Positions 23,145 to 33,900 of a stretch of 64,000 nucleotides of DNA are shown piece after piece. The DNA is taken from assembly GCF_000143415.4 (NCBI RefSeq), contig NW_003314319.1:896365-960364 (forward strand), given 5' to 3'. The notes under the pieces are model-generated. The model did no database searches. It was not told where the DNA came from and worked only from the letters and a program-made list of their open reading frames with translations. The position numbers and the translations under genes were made by a program. The stretch comes from Selaginella moellendorffii. Its lineage: Eukaryota; Streptophyta; Lycopodiopsida; Selaginellales; Selaginellaceae. Every line of letters begins with the position of its first letter. The first letter of the stretch is position 1.

Positions 23145-24170
23145 AGTGCTCCGAAATTTCCTGCAATCCAGGAGCAAGATCTGCAAGAGAGGTACTGCCA
23201 GGAGTTTCTGCGCTGCCTTGGTACAAGCTCGTATAGCTTGGACGTAATGCACCGCTTTAAAGCCTCCCGCTCCCCTTCCAAGCGACATGATCGATTTTCT
23301 GGCAGAGAGAACAGCGACGGAGGGCCAATCCACGTCGGGAGGTTCCCACTCGATGATCTTTGGAGGCGGCAGCGCTTCCGCAAGATCATCGCGCATGAAA
23401 TCCTCGTCGCCGTCAGTCTGTGCCTCCTGTGGCTGGCTCACCCTGGAGAAGAGCTCTTCTTTGTTGTCGGCGCTGTACCGCCCATAGAGCCGAGAGGTCT
23501 CATCTCGCTCTGGCATCACCGCATACAAACATCGTTCCAATGCTGCGTAGAACAAACGGATCGAGCGCACGCCTTGGTGCAAGCATCCAAATCCGAGACC
23601 CCACACACAGTGATGCACAAATTGGGCGTCACATCCTTTTCAAAGCTGCCCACTCGCTTCATCATCAGATCTTACACGCACACGCGCTTGCAAGCGAATC
23701 TATCCTGGGAATCCAAATCCTGCTGCTGCTGCTGCTGCTCGCTCATCGAGCGATGATTGCCAGCGCCGCCATCTCTCCGCAATGCCAATCTCCATTGTTA
23801 AAGCTAGAAAGGGGAAAAAGTGAGTGAGGTGGGCATCTTTCTGTCCAACCAATGTAAATCATGCTCGCCACCCTCTTGCCTTGCATCACTAGCACCTGAG
23901 GTATATGACACACCGCCACTCTTGCCGCTCTTCCCGCGCCGCCACAGCCGGATCATCGTGGCGGCAGTAACCCTAGTCCCAGCCCCACACGAGCCGTAGA
24001 TTAGAAGGATTGTATCGATATACAAGGAAAGAAAGAATATCCACTTGGACGGTATTTCGGTTGTCTTAAAGCTCTGCCAGAGGGTACGGCCTCGATCGTG
24101 CCAAACCTCACGTAGACAATGCTGTAGCGGTTCTAAAATGGGCGTAATCCTGGGCAGAGTCCACACTAGG
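23145..24170 (-). pseudogene. Transposed copy of the unit's 5' block (cysteine-rich protein, copy A1)
   Basis: This block repeats the region upstream of the channel (27,640-28,430 and 35,370-36,250) but lies inside the channel, where repeat III should be. The minus strand shows the cysteine-rich protein pieces (DLDACAEACARSVCSTQ-like; start region TMIRLWRRGKSGKSGG) with frame breaks and about 120 extra bases near 23,800-23,920. The left junction is in the intron just before the repeat IV pore exon. Confidence 0.7.
23165..23507 (-). pseudogene. Unrecognised acidic, proline-rich exon, copy A1
   Basis: The minus frame contains RDETSRLYGRYSADNKEEL, QPQEAQTDGDEDFM, EALPPPKIIEWEPPDVDWPS and VLSARKSIMSLGRG. 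A paralogous stretch is at 27,660-27,990. Similarity between the two at the protein level suggests it was coding. I do not recognise the family, and unit B lacks it. Confidence 0.4.
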
Positions 24171-24258
24171 TCAAAGCCTTTACTGTGCTCAGATCTTGAT
24201 TGCCCTTGCTTGTCACGCCATTCCCAAGCCAATCCCCTCTCGAGCCCTAGCTCCCGCC

Positions 24259-24408
24259 ATGTCTTTTATCGCTGCCCTGCTGCATCCCAAGAAGTCCCCC
24301 GCTGATCCGCCGCCTGATCCTCTGTATTACTGCCGGGCGTTGACGACCCTGGGACCCCTTCTCTCTTGGCCTGGCTTTAACCGGTCTTACGTGATCTTTG
24401 ACGCTTAA
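24259..24408 (+). other. Small open frame in a unique stretch, doubtful
   Basis: An ATG-started frame (MSFIAALLHPKKSPADPPPD and onward) sits in sequence with no counterpart in unit B, between the transposed block and repeat II. It could be a captured exon. No family is recognised and chance is possible. Confidence 0.15.
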
Positions 24409-24791
24409 CATGCGAGTTGTCATCCGTCACAAACCTTTCATTCCTTCTACCGCGCCCACAACCCAGCTTCCGCTTCTTGTGAGTGCCTGACTTTGCATTC
24501 TCTTGATGAACTTCATGTGTTTCATTCGCTTCTTCTGGTTGTCAGTAAGCTCGTTTCTGTCGAGCAAGACAGCAATGATAAGATTCATAACGACGTAAAC
24601 TGTCACGACGAAGTAAAAGACGTATAAAAACGGTGCCACTACGCTGCAAACACGAATGCTTCAATACTAGAGATACTTGAGTGACTGCTTACTTGTATTG
24701 AACTCCAGGTCGCAGGGAATTCCACATTTGGTTTACCCAGGATGGTTACCGTAAACCAGACGAGCATGGCTTCCAGTATGGAATCATGATT

Positions 24792-25057
24792 TCCTCGCAG
24801 ATACTCTTCAGGAAAGCTGTAATACTGTCCACTGTACAATTCCATGCTGATGATAGAGATTGCTATGATAACCAGAAGAAAAAAGGAAAAAAACCCCGCC
24901 AAAGAGCCAACACTTTCCATGCATTCCTCGCAGATACTCTTCAGGAAAGCTGTAATACTGTCCACTGTACAATTCCATGCTGATGATAGAGATTGCTATG
25001 ATAACCAGAAGAAAAAAGGAAAAAAACCCCGCCAAAGAGCCAACACTTTCCATGCAA
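24792..25057 (-). repeat. 133-bp tandem duplication of the repeat II S5 exon
   Basis: The block beginning TCCTCGCAGATACTCTTCAG occurs at 24,792 and 24,925 and is nearly identical. It duplicates the segment encoding GSLAGFFSFFLLVIIAIS. As 133 is not a multiple of three, it breaks the frame. Confidence 0.85.
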
Positions 25058-27330
25058 GTAGCCCGTATCACGTACTAAAATCAATCAAAGTGAATGCAGC
25101 AACTCACCACTACACTGGGATGTTTTGCAACATACTTCTTTGAAGAGTAAAACCACCGCATGATTGTTAAATTTGGAAACGAATGAGAACAATAGATATC
25201 ATAACGACTATCAAGTCCAGCAAATTCATTCCTGGAAATTTAAGGATCAGACCAGAAGACAACCGGAAACAATGTACTCACCGTGGCAAAAAGTATTGCC
25301 AGGACCGTACCCTAGAAAGTACAGCAGAAGTTCCGCGCTAAAAGAAAAAAGCATTACTGCTTGCAACCCGTCTGCATACAAAATTTATCAGATGAATGAA
25401 CAGAAAGGAAGTCGTGAAATGAATACCGAGCGTATGCAACAACCGTTTTGACATGCCATACTTGAAGGACGATAAGAGCACAATGTTATCAATGTCTTAT
25501 TGGCTCGCTGCCCTTCAGCATCCTTCACATCATGCATGACGAGGCTCCATCCTTCCACAATTATCACCTGCAGAGTGACCACTTTGAAGTGTGCTAAAGG
25601 CGATAAGATGCTATGAAGTGACACAAACCTGAAACATGGTAAGCAGCGAATACCAGAGATAATCAAAAGTTGTCGCGGATTCTGGTATGTCTACAAACAA
25701 AAAGATGGATAAGGAATGAGCTTATAGGAAAAACTCACCATACAGTTCTGAAATGGTGGACATACGTAGCCGCCAGCAGCTTTTTTGTCACAAAAGCGCA
25801 TGGGATAAGCAAGTTGCTTGTCCGCTGTTCGAAAGCACCTGCCCAAGAGGATTTTGATTTCACGTGATAAGAACTATCAAGATTACCTTTGATTCATCGA
25901 GCTTTGCAAGAACTGCGTGCCGAGTAGAGAATAGAAAACCAACTGAAAAAACGTCAAAAGGATAACGTTTTGGAGAGGACCAACGCTCTTTTTCACGGCC
26001 GCCGTGATGGCCTATTGTCAAGTGTTAACAGTGCACAGATCAGCCGAAAGGAGATTTACAAACCATACTATGACATCGGCAAAAAATGAGACGTGCTTCA
26101 ACGCTAGCAGGCCCCGAAACACGCGGAACACGGCTGTCCGCGCGAAAAAATCATGTCCAGTTATGCACCTCCCAAAGAGCTGGGGAAACACTTACGACCA
26201 TCAAGTACAAAAGCTCAACATTACCGGGAATCGAAAACAATGACAAAGTCGAGCCTATGGATTCCACATGTAGCAGTGACGACCTCTGGTAAAACCAAGA
26301 GCCGAAATTTGTAAAACCATTTCAATCCTGCAAACACAAGTGTGACGAGAAACAAGGATGGTAAACTTCTATCCATGTACTGATTGTAGAGAAGCCTAAA
26401 AATGTATAAGCGTGACGGGCTGTAGAGGCCACAAATTCCAAGCGCAGTGCCCTCCATTCTTGCTCCAGTCCTGACAGCACTCCGCCTCGCCTTTCTTCCA
26501 ATATTCTAGAAACAGAACATAAGAACTCTCCAAAGTCAAAAGAAGTGAAGTTACCATGAGCCTCTTGATCGCAGTGTAAGCCCTCTTGCAGTTCTTGGTT
26601 GCCCGGGAATCGGGAATCGCTGGGGCCAGTTGATCCAGTGCGGCAATCAATGCGGCAGATAAAGACGATGACACTGCTCGGTCGCGATCCGGTGCTCCTT
26701 TGCTCAATCGGAGGCAGCCATGTCGGATGCGGAGCTATGAAATCGTGATCTTCTTGCGGGACGGGATCACTGCAAGAAGTATTTCCAGGCGATCGATCAA
26801 TCACTAGCTAAGCTACATTATGCCTCTCAGAAAACTACTCAAACATGCATTCAACCATGACAAAGTAAGTTAAAATAGAGTTCAGCGAACAGGAGAGATA
26901 AAAGTTTCCATTGTGTCGTACGAGCCGTTATAGGACATCCTGATGTAGAGGGCGATCGTCATAGCTTGCGTCGCCGCCTCAGAGCGCTCATCCACCGGCG
27001 AACTCCCTCCGCCAAGAGCCCCCTAATCCAAAAACGCGTGATACCATAATAGCCTTTTCTCCTTGCGATCGTTTTCGTTTCACAGAAGGAAGAATAAAGT
27101 ATAGGAGAAAAAACTCCTCTGCATTGATAGCTTGGATCGTATAACTGCCTGTAGTTCCAAGCCTAACAGACGTAGTTCCCATGCAGCCGGAGCTTTCTCA
27201 GCTGTGCAGCATTTGGTCCGAGAGTGCTTGGCCACAAAACCCGAGCTCCAAAGCCTGAAAGTAAAAATGAGAGTGCTTGGCCACAAAACCCGAGCTCCAA
27301 AGCCTGAAAGTAAAAATGTTATGCATTATA

Positions 27331-27604
27331 TGCTTTATTTCGTTAAAGTGGGACTTATTCAGTAAAGTGGGACATTAATTAGCATGTGTTCACATGCCAT
27401 TTCCTAGTACTTAATTAATATTTATTAATATTTCTATCAGTTTTTTAATTTATTTTTTTATATTTCACAATATTATAACACAAAATCATATGAAAAGTTT
27501 TTAATTTATAAATTATAAAGTTAAAATTTCAATTTTTTATTGTTGTTATAAAAATGGCATGTGGCCACACACCATAAGTGGGATAATGAAAAGTCCCACT
27601 TTAG
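27331..27604. mobile_element. MITE, copy 2 (inverted relative to copy 1)
   Basis: Reverse-complement match to 18,430-18,715 across its length. The left terminal repeat is complete; the right one lacks about 10 bases. TTATA-like flanks may be the target duplication. It lies upstream of channel copy A, in a stretch that unit B does not have. Confidence 0.85.
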
Positions 27605-27659
27605 CATTTATAGGCTTGAAGAGAGAGAGAGTAACCTGGACTCCATCGAGGGGAGAGTT

Positions 27660-27990
27660 CTCCATCAGCTCGGTGAACTCCTGCTCCAACATTTGCTGCA
27701 ATCCGGAAGTTTCTGCACTGCCTTGCTACAAGCTCTTATAGCTTGGACGTAATGCACCGCTTTAAAGCCTTGCGCTCCCCTTCCAAGCGACGTGATCGAT
27801 TTTCTGGCAGAGAGAACAGCGAAAGAGGGCCAATCTATGTCGGGAGAAGCAGTCCCTGATGGTTCCCACTGGATGATATTTGGAGGCGGTGGCGCTTCCG
27901 CAAGATCATCCATGATATCCTCGTCGCCGTCAATCTGAGCTCTTCTTTGTTGTCGGCGTTGTACCGCCCATAGAGCCGAGCAGTCTCATC
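27660..27990 (-). pseudogene. Unrecognised acidic, proline-rich exon, copy A2
   Basis: Minus-strand paralogue of 23,165-23,507 (LYGRYNADNKEEL, EAPPPPNIIQWEPSG, DIDWPSFAVLSARKSITSLG). It lacks the segment equivalent to SRVSQPQEAQ and changes frame there. Confidence 0.4.
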
Positions 27991-27995
27991 TCGCT

Positions 27996-28300
27996 CTAGC
28001 ATCGCCGCATACAAACATCGTTCCAATGCTGCGTAGAACAAACGGATCGAGCGCACGCCTCGGCACAAGCATCCAAATCCGAGACCCCACACAAAGTGAC
28101 GCACGAATTGGGCGTCACATCCTTTGCAAAGCTGCCCACTCGCTTCATCATCCGATCCGATGCGCACACACGCTTGCAAGCGAATCGATCCTGGGAATCC
28201 AAATCCTCCTGCTGCTGCTCACTCTCATCAAGCGATGATTGCTGGCGCCGCCATCTCTCCGCAATGCCACCGCCGCCGGATCATCGTGGCGGAGCCTGTG
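27996..28300 (-). pseudogene. Cysteine-rich protein, copy A2 (broken)
   Basis: Matches the intact gene at 35,367-35,795 (FACKRVCASDRMMKRVG, SCVTLCGVSDLDACAEAC) but has lost 12 bases encoding the HVPN region, has a stop in place of the final CQSEC part, and its start is degraded. Confidence 0.75.
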
Positions 28301-28559
28301 ATTCCCAGTAACCCTACGGCCTCCTCCTTGCCCCTAGGGTGTAGATTATATTACGCTATGTGGATACAAGGAAAGAAAGAATATCCACTTGCTAATTGTC
28401 GAAAATTCACTTTTAGTTGCTACGGTTAGACGGTTGTTTTAAAGCAATGCCAGACCGAATCGTGCCAAACCCGAGAAAGGATAAGAGCCTCACGTCACAT
28501 AGCTAGACAACGCTCTTAAAGAATTTTAGGCCCCTTTTTTTTCCACACTGGAGCACGGT

Positions 28560-28645
28560 GTCAATGGGAGTCGAACCCGCGACCGTTGCTAATAGCTGTC
28601 AGGATTCGAACCCGCGATGTTCTCCAAAGGCGGTAGAATGGTAAA
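28560..28645 (-). other. tRNA-like T-arm sequences, unit A
   Basis: The minus strand has two GGGTTCGA-type B-box/T-loop motifs about 35 bases apart (GCGGGTTCGAATCC and GCGGGTTCGACTCC). The flanking T-stems do not pair well and no acceptor or anticodon arm is clear, so at most these are tRNA-derived remnants. Confidence 0.25.
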
Positions 28646-28833
28646 CCCGGTTGGACACGGCGGATCAACAACGCGCAGATCAACAAGGTCCCATCGATCC
28701 AATCGAGCCTCTGGAAGTGTCCAGGAGAAGGACATTTGCTCCACGCGTCCAACTACATGACTGCCAACCTGGAGACCACGTGACGACGTAAGAACTGTGC
28801 CATTTTAGCTGAAGCGGACACGATTTTTCGATC

Positions 28834-30960
28834 ATGGAGGTTGTGAGCGGCTTGGTGAGGCCGCTGTGTGTCTTGGGTATGGACGCTGCCAAGAAGGTAT
28901 GGGACTGCAATGCCAACATTGAAAGGCTGGAGAATGCCATGGCACCCCACATCCAGGCCAAGATCAAAGCTTTCAGTGAGCACAAGGAGCGAAATGGACC
29001 TGGCTTTATGTTCTCTGAAGCGGCTCCCTCTCGCTCTGGAAGTGATTGGCAGTGCCATGGCTGTCCACAGAAGTGAAGGGCCACATGTGTGGGAAGAACG
29101 ATATAAAAGGTTGCACTTGTCCAATGATCCAGACGTTGAGAAGCAGATGTTCAAGCGCTTGAAGTTCAGCTATGACGAGCTGGGAAACTATGAGGGTGAA
29201 AAGCTGCAAGAGTGCTTTCTCTATGTGGCCGCATTCCCAGAAGATAGGTGGATTGGGTTTACTGAGTTGAGGAACTGTTGGATGGAGGTTGGGTCAGAAC
29301 TCTCACCCACAGCGATTGTCAATGAACTGGAACGGAGATGCCTGGTGAAGATATCTAAGTCTTGGAGGGATGAAGAAGCTCCTGGTTATATAACAGTACA
29401 CGATATGCTACGCAAACTGTGCATAAGAATCTTAAAAGGGAAGTACAGCCCACAGCAAGAGCACGAGAAGGGATGCCTGTTTGGATATGAGTGGACAAGT
29501 GGCATTCAGGATGCAACATTTGCTAAAGTCTCACTCATCTCAAAGAATGTTGGCAGCTTTCTATCCGATAATCATGTGCGAGATGTCTTACTTCTGGATG
29601 AGTGTGAAGGACTTTCTAATGTGGATGACAGTCTTATCGATCACATACAAGGTGTCAAGGTATTGAGCTTGTGGCGATGCTATGAGATCCGTTTTATTCC
29701 AGAGAGCATTTCCAAGCTGAAAAACCTTCAACTGCTTGACATTCGAGAAACAGGAGTGAGTCAATTACCAGATGCGCTTTTCAGCCTGACATCACTGAAA
29801 TATCTAAAATCTACTCAGTGGATGCCGATAAAATGTAACATTGCATTACTGCCCCAGCTCTCCAACTTGGAAGAGCTGGAGCTGAACGTGATTCAAAAGA
29901 GGACCCCTCAGTTGTGGATTTCACTGGAATTTCGCGTAAACTAAGACTTCTAGAGCTAAGAATGATAGATGGTACAATGAAGGTTCCAGAAAGCATGGGG
30001 AAGCTGGAGCACATTGAAACATTGGATTTACATGCGAAGTGCATCGACTTTGTCAGTATCGTTGGGCTATGGGAACTTGTCAGCCTAACAACTTGTAAAA
30101 TTTGTGTGCAATCCGTTAGTAGAGCTCCCTGGAAGCGAATGTTTAAGAAATCAATCAGGCTTAAAGTTTTTTCCATTACTGGGGTAGAAGACAGTGAAAA
30201 TAATGATGACACCTTCGAATGGTTGCAACTACGATATTTAAAAATCCGTGATATTATAAACCTATCTTGGTTGCCCAGAAACACTTGAAATTGACTGCAG
30301 TGGTATCCACTTGTTCAACCTGGATGGATCATTCCCACGTCTTGAAAAGCTGTATCTTACTCATCTACACATTGCACAGTCAGAATTCAAGGATGATTTG
30401 GCTGCCAGTCTTCCAAATCTGAAGCAGTTGGACTTTTGGCTAGCTCCTGATATTGAATGGGAGCACTTGCCTCTCTTTGTGACACAGCTCCCCAATCGCC
30501 TCAAGCATCTGAGCGCAAGTGGTCTCATAAAGAGACTTTTGTTGCCAACCGAGAGGTCATCACTTCAGGTTAAAGATCTTTTCGTATCGAGCAAGAAGAT
30601 GCAAAATGATTTCTTTGAGCCATCAGATCAAATGACTGATATAGAAAATGTGACGTTGAGCTGTAATGAGACTATCGTTCCATCGTCCATTGCATCGCTG
30701 CCATGTTTGAAACGTCTTCACGTTTCCGGGCGAAGCGTGATACATAACGATGCACTGTGGTCCCACAATCACAGCCAGGGCGCATTTCCCAGGCTGGAAG
30801 AGCTACACTGCCCGAAAGGCATGAAAATTCCACCTTGGCTTGAGGACCGCCCCAATCTCAAGAACAAAGTTTTAATTTCCAAAGCGTTTTGGTATCGGAA
30901 CGCCTGTAGTTCGACTTATTGCTCCTCTAAATCAATATATAAAACAATGCGACCGTCTTC
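28834..30960 (+). pseudogene. NLR disease-resistance gene, copy B, lacking most of NB-ARC
   Basis: The start (MEVVSGLVRPLCVLGMDAAK) and a short helical N-terminus are present, but about 60 codons in, the sequence jumps directly to the LPLALEVIGSAMAVHR segment. The P-loop and kinase-2 motifs are therefore deleted and the frame changes at the junction. The winged-helix and LRR parts follow (CFLYVAAFPEDRW, VHDMLRKLCIRILKG, LPDALFSLTSLKYL). A one-base loss near 29,900 shifts the LRR, and another break lies near 30,290. The end (PPWLEDRPNLKNK) lies against the convergent channel gene. Without a nucleotide-binding switch it could not act as a normal receptor. Confidence 0.85.
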
Positions 30961-33900
30961 CACCACGTCCCTGGCAATCTCTAGCACCTCGGGTTTGCTC
31001 CTTGTCGATTCCAATTCTTGCTGAGCTGCTACCTCGGTTTTGCTCACAGCAGCACCACCTTTGCCGGCTCTTATCCTCGCCAGGAAACCTCTCACGAGAG
31101 CCTGCATTTTCGTCGCAGCGCCCTGGATGTACACGGCCTGGATCCGCTTCTCACGCTCGATGCGCAGAGTGAGAGGCAACCCCTGCATTAATCCGGGTCA
31201 AATGTAAGTATGAAAAGCTTGGAATAGCAGCTACTTAACAGTTGTCCGATCTTATACAGCGTCAGCGTTTCCAGCAGCTCCTTGAAAGGGATTCCTTTGT
31301 TTGGAACTCGAAAACTCATCACCTCGTACTCTGCTCTCATGTACCTGACCAGAACAAAGAAAAAACGAGTGAGAGACAGAGAGAGATTGCGAGGAACACG
31401 CCAAACCATTGGGTCGCGTATTTGTAGCGCCGGCCCAGCGGATCACCGAGGGCGTTTACAAATCGTCACAGCTTGTGCATCCCAATGTATCCCGTAGCAC
31501 TGGACGATTGTAAAGTTAGTTCCACAAGGACTTGAACGTAATTAAGTGGCTTACTTGGGATCGAATGGTTCTTGGCTCCACAAGTTTCGATATGCTAACA
31601 GGTGCTCCGGCATGACCATAGAGTTCTCGTTCACAAGGCCGAAGGGTACAGCGTCCAGTATGACAGCCACAAACAAGTTCATGAATATGTGACTCCTGAC
31701 CAAGACCAAGAAGGTGAAGAAGATAATCCCGCCCTCTGGATAGCCACAATCGAGCTTGAAAAGATATGGTTTAAGTCGATACTATTGTGCTAAGCTTTGT
31801 TTTCCTTTGAAAAACTACCTAAGCTGTTTAGTTTGGCAAATCATCGCCGAGTAGTGTTTTACCGTTAGTGCAGGCGGGTGCATCAATTGTGGTATCCATC
31901 ATAACGCAAGACCAGTTATCAGGAGCTGTAACCTGTAAAAGAAAAGAGAAACTGAAAGTCATAGAAAAGCAAGCCTTTACCTGAAACACCGTGATGAAAG
32001 CGTTGATGAAAGTGCGAAAGTTGACAGACGGGCCAATGCAGGTCCCTTCCTTCATTGCACTGAAGAGTTGGAATGCCATCCCCGCAAACATATACATGAA
32101 AATTGCGAGAAGAGCGAGTATCTCAGCTACAGTTGGCAAACAGATGAATAACCCGTGCTCTCGCTACGTGAGGAATGATGCCAAAAACTCGAGCAATGTA
32201 GGCAGTGCAGCCGACATAGTCCCCTCACCGTTCCCTTCTTTCCCATGAGACCAATGGCGGCCATTATGAAGAGTCCAAACTCCATCTGCCGTGCAACCTC
32301 TTTCTTATAAACCTTCCACCGGAGAAAGGAAAAACCAGGTGGTCAAACAAAAAACAATCGAGAAAAAGATGAATGAGGTACCTCGTCGCCAAGGAACTTC
32401 ATCACGGATTCAAGCAGGAAATATGTTGTAATCGCACAGTGAGCCATCTGACGCCGGTCCGAAACATCTGCCGACAACCCAGCATAGTTAGTCGCAAGTA
32501 GCCCGGAGTAGCCAAGGAGTGCGAGGATCATGCACTTTTGATATGTCGGATTGCGAATCAAGTAGAAGCACATCCCCCGGATGGGATTGCTTGGTCGTCG
32601 AGCCAGCGGAATAGCACAAGTTTTCTGGATGATACGGTTCATGTCCCTCCACAGCTTCTGCTTCTCTGTGAGAAGAACTGCTCCAGAATTTTTTCCAAAC
32701 TCGTTGATAAACACCCCGATGAAAACTCTGACGATATAAAACCCCCCGATACAGCAGAATGCCACGAAAAACAAGGCGTTGACAGGACTCGCGTTCCGAA
32801 CAGGCTGGTGGTCTTCCCTAGTGATGTCCATGACAGGATACATGAAGTGCGTCAGCCAGTTGTCGAAAGTGGAGCAGACGAACATACTGAGGAGGGCATT
32901 CTGGATGTCGTCGAAGTGGAAAACGTTATTAACCCAGGCTCGCGGAGCAAGGATGCCGATGTCATTAACATAGAGGCCGGTACAATATGTTCGGTGCGTG
33001 ATTGTCGGGTCATTGCATTTCCAGAGAAGGCCCCGAAACTGCTGCAGCCCGATGGTTCCAAATATCAGGAGAATTGAAAATGTGAAGAGAATAACCGACA
33101 CAATTGCTGGAATAGTCCGAAAAAGATTTGATAATAATGACCTCAGTCCTGTAAACCGAACCACGAAACGAAATGGCCGAAGAGAAGTAAACGCACTGAC
33201 GGTTGGTATGGAAGTTTCATTCTCAGCGTTATACTTCAGAAGAATAAACGCATCGCATCGGTGACGAGAATAAACAAGTCCAAGATGTTGTACCAGTCAC
33301 TCAGGTATGCGTCTGGCGCAAAAATAAGTCCCTGTGCAACGATCTTCATCAAACAGTCTAGCAAAAAGACCTGCTCCAAAACAATGTACAATGTCGAGCA
33401 AAATAAGGTAAGCATGTGCTTACCACAAAGTTGATCTTCTGCAGATTCCAGATGAAATCGGGGACAATTATCGGCTCTCCATCATCTCGCATCTCAACTA
33501 CGAGCCAAGTATTGATGACCATCCAAACTATCACAAACCACAAGTACGGTTTACTGCCGAGGATCTTCCTAGACAGGATCCTTATCGTGTTGCCCTCTCC
33601 AAAAGAAGAAGCGACCTTCTCGCAAGTACCACGGTCTCTGTATGGTTGTAAGAGTTCTCTCGAGCTCTTCGTACTCCGCAAGCTGGAAAGATTTCCTGTT
33701 GCTAGAGGCCCTGCTTAGATTTCTGCCAATTTTTGGACTGCTGAGATGGTAAGCAGCGAATACCAGAGATAATCAAAAGTTGTCGTTCCATGGTTGGGAT
33801 TCTCGTATGTCTACAAACAAAGAGATGGATAAGGAATGAGCTTATAGAAAAAACTCACCATACAGTTCTGAAATGGTGGACATACGTAGCCGCCAGCAGC

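Larger units (their letters stand above)
22066..26991 (-). pseudogene. Four-domain voltage-gated cation channel, copy A (repeats I, II and end of IV)
   Basis: Such channels conduct Ca2+ or Na+ across membranes using four S1-S6 repeats. On the minus strand from 26,991: an N-terminal exon, repeat I S2-S3 (LKWFYKFRLL, LDFVIVF), S4 with spaced arginines (RTAVFRVFRGLLALK), S5 and the loop (CDKKAAGGYVCPPFQNC), and pore VIIVEGWSLVMHDV. Repeat II pieces follow (NLLDLIVVMISIV; S5 GFFSFFLLVIIAISIISMEL; S6 FLYVFYFVVTVYVVMNLII). Repeat III and most of IV are missing; pore DNWSCLVMDTT, S6 FMNLFVAVILDAVTF and an IQ motif (IQGAATKMQALVRGF) remain. Lesions include a base lost just after the start codon, a 10-base loss near 25,680 and a 133-bp exon duplication. 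Confidence 0.85.
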
